The notes under the pieces: model-generated | Told to the model about the DNA's origin: nothing | Database searches by the model: none | The model's input: only the letters and a program-made list of their open reading frames with translations | Made by a program: the position numbers and the translations under genes | Shown: one piece after another, positions 38,375 to 50,156 of the stretch | Layout: each line of letters starts with the position of its first letter | How positions within the stretch are numbered: the stretch's first letter is position 1 | NCBI GenBank assembly: GCA_021396245.1 | Contig: WNYE01000128.1 | Coordinates: 1-64,000, forward strand | Length of the DNA stretch: 64,000 nt | Direction of reading: 5' to 3' | DNA from: Sporothrix humicola | Lineage: Eukaryota; Ascomycota; Sordariomycetes; Ophiostomatales; Ophiostomataceae

Positions 38375-41300
38375 CTAGTCGTCCAGAATCGCCGACTCGT
38401 TGCTGTCGACGTTCATCAGCGCGCTGCCGTTCAGGCCGTTGAGGTTGTTCAACCCGCTCGGACCGTTCTGGCCGCCCAGCTCGATCTTGAGGTTGGCCCG
38501 CGCCTTTTCCTGCGACTCGATAAACCGGTCCCAGTGCTCCGGGTCCTGCTCCTTTAGGATCTGCAGCATCTCTTCGCGGTCCTCCTTGAACAGCCGCACC
38601 AGCCCCTTCTCGGCCAGCTTCTTGTTGATGTTGGCGTCGTTGATCTCGTTGATCAGCTCGTACAGCACGTGGTTGTGCTCCGGGTCCGACCCGATCTCGT
38701 CCACGCCCGAAAGCAGGTTGTAGTGCTTGAACCAGCCGCTGCGGAACCGGTGGCCCACACGCAGCGCCCGGCCCTCTTCGTTGGTCAGGCCCTTGGACGA
38801 CAGCGACATGATCGAGTTGGACCGCGACAGCCGCGACGGCAGAATGTCGGTGTCGTCTTCGCCGTCTGACAAGAAGACGGCCGTCGTGTCGCCCTCGCCC
38901 TCGCCCTCGACGTCGGCGTCGGCATCGGCCGATCCCGAGTCCATGGACGACGCATGCGGCCGCTTGCTGTTGTCGGCCGTCGGCTGCGACACAGACACGC
39001 CGCTGTCGATCGACACACGCGTCTCGGGGAACTCGGCCTCGAACCGCTTAATGATACCATCCAGCGTGTTGTCGAGGAAGAGGAGGCGCTGGTAGGCCTG
39101 GTTGTCAACCGCCGACATCGACCGCGCCTTTTGCAGTGCAGGCTGCAGACGCAACCGGATCTTGCGCGCGCTCTGCAGCAGATGCTTCGACATGTCCTTG
39201 GCTTTGCCCAGGCCGGGCAGGCTGGCACCGGCCGCCTCAACGAGCGCGCCATCGCCGTCGCGCACAACACCCTCACCAGGAGGGCCATCGGCCATTTCGG
39301 GGCCGCGGTTCTTCAGGCAGCACTCGAGCGCCTGAGCAACACCCGTACCGCCAATCACATAATCATCATCGGGTGCCGCCTCAATGTCACTGTCGTCCAC
39401 GTCGACAATCGCGGCGTCGTGGCCAACGAGATGCTGCAGGACGTCGGGGTAGTCGACATCGCCCTTGCTCAGCGACGTCTTGGACGACGTGCTATCGGAC
39501 GTCATCGGTTCGGGTAGGTCGGTGGTCGGCGGCACCGACTTGGCGTTTCCGAGAACAACAAGCGCAGCCGGGTTGCCGAGTGTGACGCGGTCGACATTGC
39601 GAAGGCAGTACGCCAGCACCTGCTTCGCCATGGCGCGCACGATTTCGGTAGACTCGGCGGTCGGGACGGGCATGTCTACGGCGACAATGCTCTTGGACAG
39701 ACGCGTGGCTGCGAGGAACGATGCGTACAGGGCACACGCCTGCTCCTGCGTTTCTTCGGTGCGGGCATCGGCCAGCTTGGTGAGCTCGGGGTTCTGCAGA
39801 ATGTTGAGATGTGCCAGCTCCTTGACCTCGGGAAGCACCTCGGCAATCGCAATGGCCTGCTCCGAGTTCATGGCTACGTCCGCCAGGTGCAGGCGCTTGA
39901 GCGACTCCATCATCGGCAGGTAGCGACGCAGCAGAATCGTGGCACTCGGGCGGATCTCGAAGAGCTCGTGGTTGTGCGACAGATCGATGAACCGGAAGTT
40001 GGACAGCTCCACCAGCTTCGGTAGCAGCTTGCACAGCGACGCCGGCGTCAGGTTGCAGTCTGCCAGGCTCAGTGCCCATAGCGAGTCGTTGGTCGCCGCA
40101 GCGTCAGCCAGCACCTCGAGACGGTCGCGCAAGTCGTTGCCGCCCAAGTCCAGACCCTCACAACGGCCACTCGCCAAGTAGCGTGCGACGTGCTGCACAC
40201 CGGCATCGTCCAGATCGTTGTGCGCCAGGCCTAGGCGCTTGGTGCCGGACTGGATGATACCGTCGACAATCCAGCCCAGCTGCTCCGAAGACAACCCAGT
40301 GTCGCCAAAGTTAAGCAGCTCCAGCGTCGAACCGCCGAGGCGCTCACCGATCGATTTCGACAGCAGCTGGCAAACGTCAAACTGCTGCCTGGCCGGTGCC
40401 TGCTGTGCTGCTGACTTGGCGTCAGGAGTCTGGCTCGCGTGCGACGCCTTGCTATTAACAAGCACGTGCGGGAAGACGACATTCGACAGGTCAAAGGCCT
40501 TGAGCGACCGGCACATGTAGATGAACAGACACACATGCTTCCAGCCCTCGACACCAATCTTATTGTTCTTGAGGACGAGGCGCTCGACAAAGCCGCCTTG
40601 GTGCGTCTCGCCGTGCGGGAGGGCTGCTGTCACGGGAACGGTCTGGCCCTTGTGCGAAGCGCTGCTGTTGCTGTGGAGGTGGCGGTGGAAATGGTGCAGA
40701 TGGATGTGCTTCTTCTGGGGCTTGCGCGCTGCCAGAAGACCAGCCAGGATGACGCGGAGACCCTCGTCATTGAGGCCACAGTTCTCCAAGATGACCTCGC
40801 GGATGGGAACAACAGCCAAAAAGTCACCAAGAGTGACAAGATCAGCCAGCTGCAGCCAGTAGCCCGTCAAGTCGAGCTTGGAGACTACGCCCTGTTCGCT
40901 CGAGAAAATGGCCGGGTCGGCAAGCTGCTCGGTAACCTTCTTCAATATGGGAGTTTCGCGGAGCTGACAGCAGCGGCGGTAGATGCGGACGGGGTTTGTC
41001 GTCGGTGCGAGCTGAGTACGCGGTGTCGTTGGTGTCGTCGAAGGAGTGCTCTTCTTGCCGCCGGTGGTGTCTGAGTCGTCGCTGTCGAGGTAGATCTCCA
41101 TGGGGATCATGCCGTTGGCCTCGGCCTGGCGCCTCTTACGCTCTTTACGCAGCTTGCGCTCTTCCTCGCTCCGCTTCTTCTTCTCCTTTTTACGGCTCAG
41201 ATCAGCGGGCGCGCCATCGGTCTGTGCTTCGCCGTTTGTGGACGCTGGTGGTGGTGATGAGCTGGTTTTCGGTGAGGCGGTGCCATTTGTGCCGTCCTTG

Positions 41301-42402
41301 GCAGGGACAGGCGGCGCTGCACCGGCAGCTTGTGGTGCTGCGGCAGGTGTCGGGGTAGGCTTTGCGGGCGAGACAGCCGGGTTCGATGCCTCTGTCGCCG
41401 CAACAACCAAGTTTGATGCTGCGTTTACAGTGCTTGATTTCGTTTGTTGGTTCGGGTCTTCTGGCAGCAGGGCCTTGGCGTTCTTTAGCGCGTCACCTTC
41501 GCTCTTCTCAATCGTCTTCTTCTTTTGCGACTTGTCGGCAGGAACCAGCGGAAGGGGCGATGCAGCCTGTTTCGCAGCCTGGTCGGCATCCAGGTACTTG
41601 GGCATTGGCGCAATCTCGACATCGACGCAAAAGGCAACTCGCCGCAGCTTCGCCTGGTTCAGTTCAGTCAGTCGACACCGCTCGCGGTTCTGGTCGACAT
41701 TCAGGACGCGGCGCTCCACCAAGCCGTGATTTCCCTTGACGGCTGGGCCAGTGTTGCCGCCGGATGTAGACAGCCGACGCAGGACGTGCAGGAGGCCGGC
41801 CTGACCCGACGACTTTGGCGGTGCGGGTGTGTAGGGTCCCTCGCCCTCGTATTTCGCCGCATGCTGTAGTACTGCGTTCTTAGCGACGTTGGCACGGGGC
41901 ACAGAGAGCTCGGCCTGCTTCGGGGCCGTGTTTGTTGCCTGAGGCGGTGTGGAGCCGGGACTTGTCGAGAATTTGGAGGAGATGTTGGAGAACCACGACG
42001 GTCGCCGGCCGCGGGGACTGCTGTTGGATGCTGGTAAAGAAGATGAGAGCTGTTGTGCGGGAGGCGAGCCGGCAGCGTTTGCGCCGGCGATCGGGATAGG
42101 AACGGGAGAAGAGGAGGGCGTGGCGCGTGGACTTGACGCAGGCGATCCGGGAATTGGCGAGGCTGCAGTCTGCGGTGGTGGAGGAGCCGATTGCGACTGG
42201 AGAGTATTGCGCCGGCGACTGGTCGGCTTCGGAGCGTTGCTGTCTGGAAGTGAGAGCCGGGTTAGCTACATGTGAGTTCATCGTAGGCCACAAAGCCGGT
42301 GGCATTGCCGCAAAGGATTTGTGCATGTCGGAGGCAGAAGAACGAACCTTTTTGTGCTCCATGGGTCATCCAACTGACATCAATGCCATGGATGTGCTCC
42401 AT
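38375..42402 (-). CDS. Large leucine-rich-repeat protein, fungal Mhp1-annotated family
   Basis: About 1307 residues. Exon 1 is 42402-42348 (GTTCGT donor). A 104-base intron (42347-42244, CTAAC branch, TTCCAG acceptor) leads to exon 2, 42243-38375, in phase. I chose the ATG at 42402 for its ACCATGG context; in-frame ATGs at 42414 and 42369 are alternatives. The N-terminus is Ser/Pro-rich with a short RRPSWFSNISSKF motif. A conserved block around 200-235 reads NRERCRLTELNQAKLRRVAF. A Lys/Arg/Glu helix lies near 370-394, and a leucine-rich-repeat array runs from about 472 to 842, broken by a His-rich insert (HIHLHHFHRHLH, about 531-542). The C-terminal third is acidic and Ser-rich. Orthologues are, as I recall, annotated as cell-wall biogenesis protein Mhp1; this is a family label, not shown function. 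The repeats imply a protein-binding scaffold. Confidence 0.85.
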
Positions 42403-45400
42403 GGTGCTGTTCATGACGGCGATTGGGTGGTGTGTGACGGACGAAAATGCAAAAGTAGGTGCAGAGTGTAAGTTACAGATCAATGTAGGTCGTCAAGATG
42501 ATGCGTAGGACGTCGAAAAGAAGTCGAAAGCGAGGGGCTCGTGGAAAGCACGGTGACAAAGGAGACGAAAACGGGAAAGGAGAAATGGCCTGTTAAGCCG
42601 ACGTCACAGTAGCCTGCACCATGAGGCCGTGCTGATCGTGGGGGTCGTTGGGTTGTGGATGGATATAGGGAAGCGTTTGCAAGGGCCTGTTGACTGCCAA
42701 ACAAAAGTTTATTGCTAGAGAACAGCAGACTGTAAGTGGTGCGATTCCGTGGGAAATGACAGTCGAGCAGGAGGAGACTGTCAGCCTTCCAAGGTCGAAG
42801 TCGAAATAGGAGACGTTGTCAAGACTCTGGAGACAGATACGTGCTGACAGAAATACGGACTGTTTGTTGCAGTGCCGTACGGAGTTGCCTGGATATGCGT
42901 AATTTTGTGCGCTCGGAAATCTGCGAGCGTCGTCTGCGCCTGACGGTCGACAGGTGCGAGAGATACAGGAGAAAGGCCAAAGAAACAGGCACTGCCTTTG
43001 TAAGTCGTCGAGAGGAGCGTTTGGGTCGTCCACAAGTCCGTCTCTTGCGTCGTTTGTTGGCGGTGGCGGGGTGCTTGCTTTAAGGAAACTGGGCGGTGCC
43101 GCCACAATATGGAGCTTGTGACGATAAGAGTCCGGGCACAGGGTGATGCAATGCCGTCCTGGGTCTCGTGTTCGTCTAAGCGTCGCACTTTAGGTGTGAG
43201 AGGATAAGAGATGATGCAAATGTAGGAATGCGACAGATGAGAAGCTTTGTCTTTTTTAAGATGATGAGGGAAAAGAATGACCGTATTGAAAGAGAAAGAG
43301 GACAAAAGAAGGGGAAATCGAGAGAAAAGCAAGAGGAAACAACGCTTATTCAGTTGGCTCTATCCAAGGTCTGGGGGAAGGTGCAGGTGGGCGCGCCTGC
43401 TAAAATACGGGCGATAGACAAGCGCAAGGACGATCAGGACAAAGCCGGCGGAGGGAGGAAAGCGCGATGGAGAATGGAGAGGGGACTGGGGGGTTTATTG
43501 GTGAGAGGGCGAAAGAGAGTGGCGGATTCTAGGGGCCTTTGGCAAGTGCGATGGGATGAATAAAGCCAGTGCGTCCCAGTACGTCCGCTGTCCACAGAAG
43601 GGAAAGAGCGCCAACCTCCCAACAGGGGTAAGAGGTGGAACGTCTTGCGATCGCCCAATCACCAGCGGGCAGAAAGGCCCAAAAGCCGCTAACGTGTCAC
43701 CAAAAGTCGCTCCAAAAGGCACCAAAGGCACCAAATACTCAAAAAGCACCAAAAGCCAGCCCAGAATCAGCCCGAATCACTGTGCTTCCCCACAGGCGGC
43801 CAGGGAGAAGCCATCTGAGGCATCGAGGCGATTGTTCACAGTAGTCGTCACGTTTTGTAAGGCATTCTCTCGCACCAACAGCTGAGGGCTTGAGCTAGTT
43901 TTAGCAAATCAAAGAGATCGAATCTGTGGCTTGGAGATATCTTTCACAGCGAAGATGGCCCTGACGAGGCGCTGAGGAAAGTACGCTCAACCGCGAACTC
44001 TTTGTAATCTCTTTTCGAGGCAAGAACAACTCTGTCTACACAGAAATTACGGTTCATGAGGCCATGTATCTCGCCCTGTACGGAGTATTTTAGTGCGATT
44101 TCCGGTCCGGGTGGACAAGGGCTGCTCCGTAGCGCATCGTTCCTGCCTCGTTCCACGCTTTTCCGTACGATACTTTCCACATTTTCCCCTTTCCTTCTCT
44201 TCGTCCCGTGTTTTTGGTGTTTTTCCACTGTCTTTTTGGCAGTCGTTCCGTATTATTGATTCCGGGACGCTACGATACGGCAGGTCCCATAGAAAATAGA
44301 AAACATGATACACTGCATCCTTCAAGGTGTCTCTTTGTCTCCACGGCGAGAAATATAATTTTCCCCAGATTGACTGGCACGCATCAATTCCTACTGTGTA
44401 GTTACGGCTTCTGCTTTCTACTTTCTCGGAAGGGTATTTTTGCAGATGGAGCCGCCCAGCCGGGCCACGAAGAGGTCCAGGCCAATGCAGGACGGGCCAA
44501 ATGGAGCAAGGCGAGAATCAGACAGACAAAAAGTATGTGTAGAGAAAGGCAGTCCCCGAGGAAAACTCATGCAATCCCAAATGAAGCCCATCTTCGGAGG
44601 AAAGAGGGAAACAACCAACCGGGAAAACATGGTGTTTTATATTGCCTCTACGTCCCAAGAAAGTGCAGGGGAGGAAAGACAAGAAGGTGAAAAGGAAAGA
44701 AGGCAAGGAGAATAAGAGAAGGCATTCGGAACCTTCTTTCCTTGTCAGTGATGTTCTGTTTCTCTCTTTTTGTCTTTGGCCTGTCTTTCTTGGAAGGAAC
44801 GCAGCCACGACAGTTTGGGAAGGCATTCGGGAGATCCGTGGCGGGAAGGCGCGAGAAAACACTGCCGACCCTACTTACCTTGCGCCTGCTTTCCTCTTGG
44901 GGCTGTCTCTATTTGTATTCGTCCTTCCGCGGCCTCCGTGACGGCGCTGTATTTTTGGAACTCAATTTTCCTGAAATTTGGTGGTTCCTGGCCTTGCTGG
45001 ACTCGTCCCCATATTGAACGCCGAGGAGGCGACGGCAACGAGGCATAGCGAGGATGCCCCGAGGTGACTTCGGCTGCCCACATTTCCCTATTTGGAGGCG
45101 CCAGCGACCCAGCGAGTCAAAATCGAGCAGCCCAGCAATCCACACTCAACTCGACTCACAGCATGGCTATTATTCGTTATGGGCGCTTTGTGCTCTCGAC
45201 GCTATTGCACAAGAGACTACACAATTGCGCCACGCCATTGGGTGTTGTCTTTGGACTTGCATCAACATTGGTGTGTTGCGTTGCTTTGCCAAAAAAAAAA
45301 AAAAAGACAGACGCAAGCTGCAGACAAACGATGGACGGCTGCGAGGATCAGGTCATCTCTGTCGTTCAAACTGACGAGAGACGACCTCAGACGGCAGAGG

Positions 45401-47403
45401 ACAAACGTGGGAAGCACGGCTTGTGTTTGTGCCCCTGAGACTTTTTTGCTCTTGGTGAGGTTTGGTGAGCCCTCGTCTCTCGTCCAGGTTCGATGTCCTG
45501 AATTATATATTTCTTTGGTCAAGCAGGTCGTCAGCCTGTCAGCACTGCTCGTCGAACGAAACAAGACACTGGGCGCAGAATACGATGTTGTGAGACACTG
45601 TGAGAGGCCAGCAGAAGACCAGACTTCAGCAAATGAGGCAAAAAGGCTGCGCATCGCAATCAACCTGCCGTCTTCAGCGTTATTATGTCTTGGACATTTT
45701 TGCTCTCCCCAGAAGTCCCCCCTCGTCCCCCAGAGTGACAGCCACATTCTAGCACGGAGAAATCAACGGAGATTCTCGGCTGTCCGATGCACGACACGAC
45801 GCATTGGCCAACGGGCGGTCAACGCGGCGATGCTATCAGTCGGTGTTGACAGGGACAGAGGAACATTACGGAGAGTAAAATGAAGCCGGGCAAATCAACG
45901 GAAGTGCGGATTTCCGGGTGGTGATGTCCAGTCCTTCTTGTGAGACAGTGAGCCGTGCGTGGAAGCACAAAAGAAAAGGTTGACAAACAGTTGCGGCGTC
46001 ATTGTGCGTCGAGGCTGTGTCTTTTTTTGTCGATCTGCCATCACTTTTTTTTTCCTCAGGTCCCTTGATTTTTTTTTTTTCATTTTTTTTTTCAAGCACC
46101 TCTCCCCAGACTGTCGTCATTTTCCAACTGAACAGGGCAGAACACCAGATTCAAAAATCCTTGGCTCATGTAAATGTGGGGAAGTGTGCAAGAAAATTAG
46201 AGAAAATCGCCCACAAGCCTCGAAAGCAGAGACACACTCGCCGCAATCCGACCCAAAAGGAGATCGTTTTCCAGTTACCCTGTCACTAAAGCACCTGAAA
46301 GACCTGAAGGACCTAAAAAGATCCCAGAAACATCCCAGAAAAACGGCTCCATCGCTGCACGTTGTCCGACCCTGAAGGCACAGAAAATAAGTTGTGTGGA
46401 CTCTGCGTAGTATTGTGTGGTATTTTTGGTCTGCAATATCTTGAAGGCTGTCACACCAGTTTCTTTTTTTTTATGCATCTAGAGCATTTAGTTCGTCTGG
46501 TTCGTCGAGGTTTTTTGCCACAGCGGACACCTTCTATTCTGCTCTGTCCCTTTCTGTTTCCCGGTGTGTATTTGGCGCACTCTTTTTCTTGTCTTTCGTC
46601 CGCCGTGTATCGCGAACTCCTGACCTGTGGCAAATTTGATACAGAGCTCGTGATGGTGGCAGTTTGCACAGACGTCGAGGCCACAGGGCAGAGTGCAGCA
46701 GACTCGCAGTAGCCCGATCAAAACATGTGTTAAGCCTGAGCACGCCGATTCACGTGCCCCGATCTGTTCTCGGGACCAGCCGTCATCCGGGATTTCCCAG
46801 GGAAGGCGCGATGGAGGAAGTCGAAAAGATGCGATGGCCAGTAACGTCCTCCTATTTCGATGCACCTACTGACAAAATGGTACCATTTGAGGCAGCAACG
46901 GAATCAACTCAGCATGACAAAGAGAAGCATCGCCGCTGCGCTCGCCCAGTTGGGGTTCCTGGTTTTGTCATTCAGTGGCCATCGCCGGGTGGTCGGGTCC
47001 TGATCCTTCCGTGGCAGTTGCACAAAACCCTGGGCCACTGTAACACCTAAAATTCAGGTCACGTGCGCTGATTCCGTATTTCCACAAGCTCGTTCAGTTC
47101 ATTCTCACATAATTACATTTCACTTCACATTTATTGACTTCACTCGATTTGCTCATGAGTTTTATATTTTGAAATTTTTGGTTCAGATTCCGTAAAGACA
47201 ACCCGTGTTTTAGAATTTTTAAACACCATTTCCCCTTCGTTCGCTCGTCACTTGAGAGGAGGTACTAGAAAAAAGGAAAAACCCAAAACGTCAAGCACAT
47301 GAAAATTTTTGAGACAAAAAGGAAAAAAAGAACACCATCCATGCTCGCACGCAGACATGACGAACTAACAACCAGTGGAAACCCTGCCGTGGTGAGGCAG
47401 CGC
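42403..47403. other. Gene-free spacer, 5.0 kb
   Basis: It lies between the LRR gene start and the RPL5 stop, both on the minus strand. I see no supportable gene. Longer frames, for example 45092-45883 (+), read through a poly(A) run as Lys repeats and show no domain. The stretch includes a copy of the GTACGGAGTA motif, a degenerate CACCAAAA repeat near 43690-43760, poly(A) at 45291-45304 and T-runs near 46064-46092. Confidence 0.6.
44078..44087. repeat. GTACGGAGTA motif, copy 2
   Basis: Exact reverse complement of TACTCCGTAC at 5729 and 62264, in a gene-free spacer. Confidence 0.7.
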
Positions 47404-48638
47404 TTACTCCTGGGTGAGCTCGGCAATGCGGGCCTGGACGCGCTCCTTGCGCTGCTCGCGAGTCAGGCGGGCAGTCTTGTACTTGAGCGACTCGGCCTTC
47501 CACTCAGCCTTGGACTTCTTGGGGCCCTCGCCCTCGACCTTCTTGAAGGGGTCCGCGCGGATCTCCTCGTGGGCCTTGGTGTAGAGCTCCTCGAGGTCCT
47601 CGGCAGTGACCTCGTCGTCGGTGTACTGCTGGAACTGCGAGCGGAAGCGCTCCTCGTCCTCGTCCTCGAGCAGCTCCATGTACTCGCCGACGTGGCCGCC
47701 GAAGATGTAGTTCTTGAGGACCTCGGCGTCGAGCTCCTTGGTCTCAATGTCGTAGCCGGGGAAGCGGTTCTCCGAGTGGGGGATCAGAATACCGCCGTCC
47801 GAGGCGCCCTTCATGGCGCCAAAGACACGGGCACCGGTCGAGGTGCGCTGCAGACCGACGTCCAGGAAGGCCTTGAAGGGGCGGCGCTCCTCGCCGTCCT
47901 CGCCCTCGGCAGCCTCGGTCAGGGTGTACTCGCCATCGGGCTCCTCAACGCCCTTGAAGGTCTCGTCCAGACCAAGCTTCTTGAGGACACGGCGGGCAAT
48001 CAGCAGGCCGGTGGCGTAGGCGGCGGCCCAGTTGGTCAGGCCGTGCTCGATGCCGTAGGCGCGCAGCTCGTGGGAGTAGGCAGAGGCAAAGACCTTGTCG
48101 CCGGTGACCTCCGAGGTGACGATCTGCATGATGATGTCGCGGTTGGTGAAGCGGACGACCAGGCGGTACTTGGGGGCATTGTACTTGTTCTTGGCCTGGT
48201 TGATGAGGCGCTTGCGGGCGTAGTAGTCGGTCTTGCCCTGCTGGCGGCGCTTGTACTTGGTCTGGAAGCGACTGTAGTACGCGCTGTTCTTGACGAGCTT
48301 GTGGAAAGGCTGTAGAAAAAGAAAGAAAAAACCCACGAGTCAGCAATTATCGCTTCAGAGATGTTTGTTTGTTTGTTTTGAAAAACAATCCTCCTCTTTC
48401 CAATCCGAAGCATCTTGCGTTGACTCTCATGTTCCTGTCCCCATCATGTCCATGTGTGTTCTTCCTCTGCACTCTATTCCCTTCTCTTCCTCCCCTGTAT
48501 GTTTGTCGATGCAAAATTGTTCGGATTGAGGATCGTGGTCGAGTTCGATTTCGAGTTCGATCGATGTTTTCCTATTTTTTCTGTTTTCTCCAGGTAATAG
48601 CCAACGGCTACACCTTCTCTGCAGTCTCAACTTACCAT
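47404..48638 (-). CDS. rpl5: 60S ribosomal protein L5 (uL18)
   Basis: Binds 5S rRNA and helps carry it into the large ribosomal subunit. The protein is 302 residues, the usual size. Exon 1 contributes only the start codon (48638-48636, context CCAAAATG) directly followed by a GTAAGT donor. A 326-base intron (48635-48310, TTGCTGAC branch, TTTCTACAG acceptor) leads to exon 2, 48309-47404, in phase 0. The mature start reads MPFHKLVKNSAYYSRFQ, as in other filamentous ascomycetes. Clear family segments follow: GKTDYYARKRLI, NAPKYRLVVRFTNRD, SHELRAYGIEHGLTNWAAAY, KAFLDVGLQRTSTGARVFGA and a basic C-terminus. It is divergently arranged with the HAD gene (606 bases between start codons). Strong, growth-linked expression is expected from its role. 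The only odd point is the ATG-only coding exon. Confidence 0.97.
48310..48635 (-). other. Long first intron of RPL5
   Basis: This 326-base intron is three to six times longer than the other introns of the window. It starts one base after the ATG with GTAAGT and ends CTACAG. Long first introns are common in fungal ribosomal protein genes and sometimes contain snoRNAs. I looked for C/D signatures and found only a weak C-like ATGATGG and a distant CTGA, without a closing stem, so I make no snoRNA call. Confidence 0.85.
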
Positions 48639-49244
48639 TTTGGCGGCTTGCTGTTGCGATTGAACGGGGCAAGATGGTGATGTTTGGTGGTGGATGGAGG
48701 GGAAATCAAACGAAAAGAAAAAATCGAAAAGGGAAGTTTTGCCAATGGTGCAGTCGTATCAGTTTCTGCGCACGAATTTTGTGGGCTGCAAAAAAAATTG
48801 GCCCCACCTGTCTTCCAGCCCTAGTGTCTCTGAGGGTGAGCAGACAGGATGGTCGGCGACGACACAGTCGGGTTGGCGACGACTTATCTAATCGCACGTG
48901 ATACCTTTTTCAAAAAGTCAGGTGACACGGCACGCGACCAGATTCTCCAACCGCACTCCACTTCTCTCCCCACTGTATTATTCTCGGCACGTCGTACTAA
49001 CACCACCGAGACCGCTATGGAGCACCTTCCCCAGCATTTCCATACCTCGGTAACAAAAGTATGCGGGCGCTATGGACTATGGACTCCGCGATTGAAAGCG
49101 ACAACAACGCCAACCCCAGACGAACAACGACACCGATCCACGTCTGGGGTTGAGTTGAACATCACGAACGTTCTGTGGCTTCTGGACACTTTTGAAAAAT
49201 CAATTGGACCCGGATATCACCTCACATCCAGCAAAAACGTCAAA
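48639..49244. promoter_or_regulatory. Shared divergent promoter region of RPL5 and the HAD gene
   Basis: 606 bases separate the two start codons, which face away from each other, so both promoters must lie here unless they overlap the genes. A perfect CACGTG palindrome sits at 48895-48900. Pyrimidine-rich segments occur on each side. The HAD reading frame stays open back to 48849, including an ATG at 49017. Confidence 0.6.
48895..48900. promoter_or_regulatory. CACGTG palindrome in the RPL5/HAD promoter
   Basis: A perfect E-box-type hexamer lies 257 bases from the RPL5 start and 345 bases from the HAD start. In fungi such sites are bound by Cbf1-like or other bHLH factors; its use here is inferred from position only. 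Confidence 0.35.
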
Positions 49245-50156
49245 ATGGCCGGCCAACAGCCCAAAGTCATTCTCTTTGACATTGGAGGCGTCTGTGTAAG
49301 TGAAAACAACAAGAATACAGAACGACAACAGCCCATCCTTAAATATCTAACCTCTTTCCAGGTCCTCTCGCCCTTCCAGACGATCCTTGACTACGAGATC
49401 AGCATGGGCATCCCGCCAGGATGGGTCAACCACTCCATCTCCAAGACAGCGCCCAACGGCTACTGGCACAAACTCGAGAGGGGAAACATTCCCATGGACG
49501 CCGAGTTCTTTGCGGGCTTCAACCGCGACCTGCGTGACGCGGCGCGCTGGAAGGCGTTTTACAAGGCCGCCTACACCAAGTCCAAGGGCACGTCCAAGCC
49601 GCTGCCGGCACAGGTTCCGCCCGTCCCCGAGGTCGACGGCGAAAAGATGTTCAACCAGATGATGAAGGCGTCCGACTTCCCCGACCCCTGGATGTTCCCG
49701 GCCCTCAAAGCACTGCGCGAGAGCGGCAAGTACGTGCTGGCGGCGCTGAGCAACACGGTCATCTTCCCGCCAGGCCACGAGCTGTACTCGGACAACTACT
49801 TTGCCCACCCGGTGCGCGGCCTCTTTGACGTTTTTATTTCCTCGGCGCACGTCGGCCTGCGCAAGCCCGAGCCGGCCATGTACCAGATGGCGCTGCGCGA
49901 GACGGACAAGTACGCGCGGTCGTATGCCGACACACCCCGCGGACAGGCCAACGGGTGGAAGGACGGCGTGGCGGCCGGCGACATTCTGTTCTTGGACGAT
50001 ATTGGCGAGAACCTCAAGTGGGGCAAGAAGCAGGGCTTCCGCACAATCAAGGTCAACCTGGGCCGTGCGTACGAGGCCGTCGACGAGCTCGAGGCGATTA
50101 CGGGGCTGAAGCTGCACGGCACGCACCCGCGGCCTGACTCCAAGGCGCGGTTATAG
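49245..50156 (+). CDS. HAD-superfamily hydrolase (sEH-N/dehalogenase-like)
   Basis: Soluble Rossmann-like hydrolase of 281 residues, substrate unknown. Exon 1 is 49245-49295 (17 codons, ideal start context CAAAATGGCC). A 66-base intron (49296-49361, GTAAGT donor, TCTAAC branch, TTTCCAG acceptor) leads to exon 2, 49362-50156. HAD motifs are in order: motif I FDIGGVC with nucleophile Asp12, a helical cap (about 20-125), motif II LSNT (Ser147), motif III RKPEP (Lys185), and motif IV LFLDDIGENL (Asp229/Asp230). The second Asp of the usual DxD is Gly14 here, as in some dehalogenase-like members, so phosphatase activity should not be assumed. The intron has no stop and a length divisible by three, so retaining it would insert 22 residues right after motif I. 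An in-frame ATG at 49017 could add 76 residues, but these match no domain. It is convergent with the methyltransferase gene. Confidence 0.9.
   Translation: MAGQQPKVILFDIGGVCVSENNKNTERQQPILKYLTSFQVLSPFQTILDYEISMGIPPGWVNHSISKTAPNGYWHKLERGNIPMDAEFFAGFNRDLRDAARWKAFYKAAYTKSKGTSKPLPAQVPPVPEVDGEKMFNQMMKASDFPDPWMFPALKALRESGKYVLAALSNTVIFPPGHELYSDNYFAHPVRGLFDVFISSAHVGLRKPEPAMYQMALRETDKYARSYADTPRGQANGWKDGVAAGDILFLDDIGENLKWGKKQGFRTIKVNLGRAYEAVDELEAITGLKLHGTHPRPDSKARL

Noticed and set aside
45092..45883. 263-codon frame on the + strand
   Set aside because: It reads through a poly(A) run as Lys repeats and has no domain. Part of the same DNA is open in other frames as well, as expected by chance.
48310..48635. 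Box C/D snoRNA inside the RPL5 intron
   Set aside because: Only a weak C-like ATGATGG and a distant CTGA are present, and no terminal stem brings them together.
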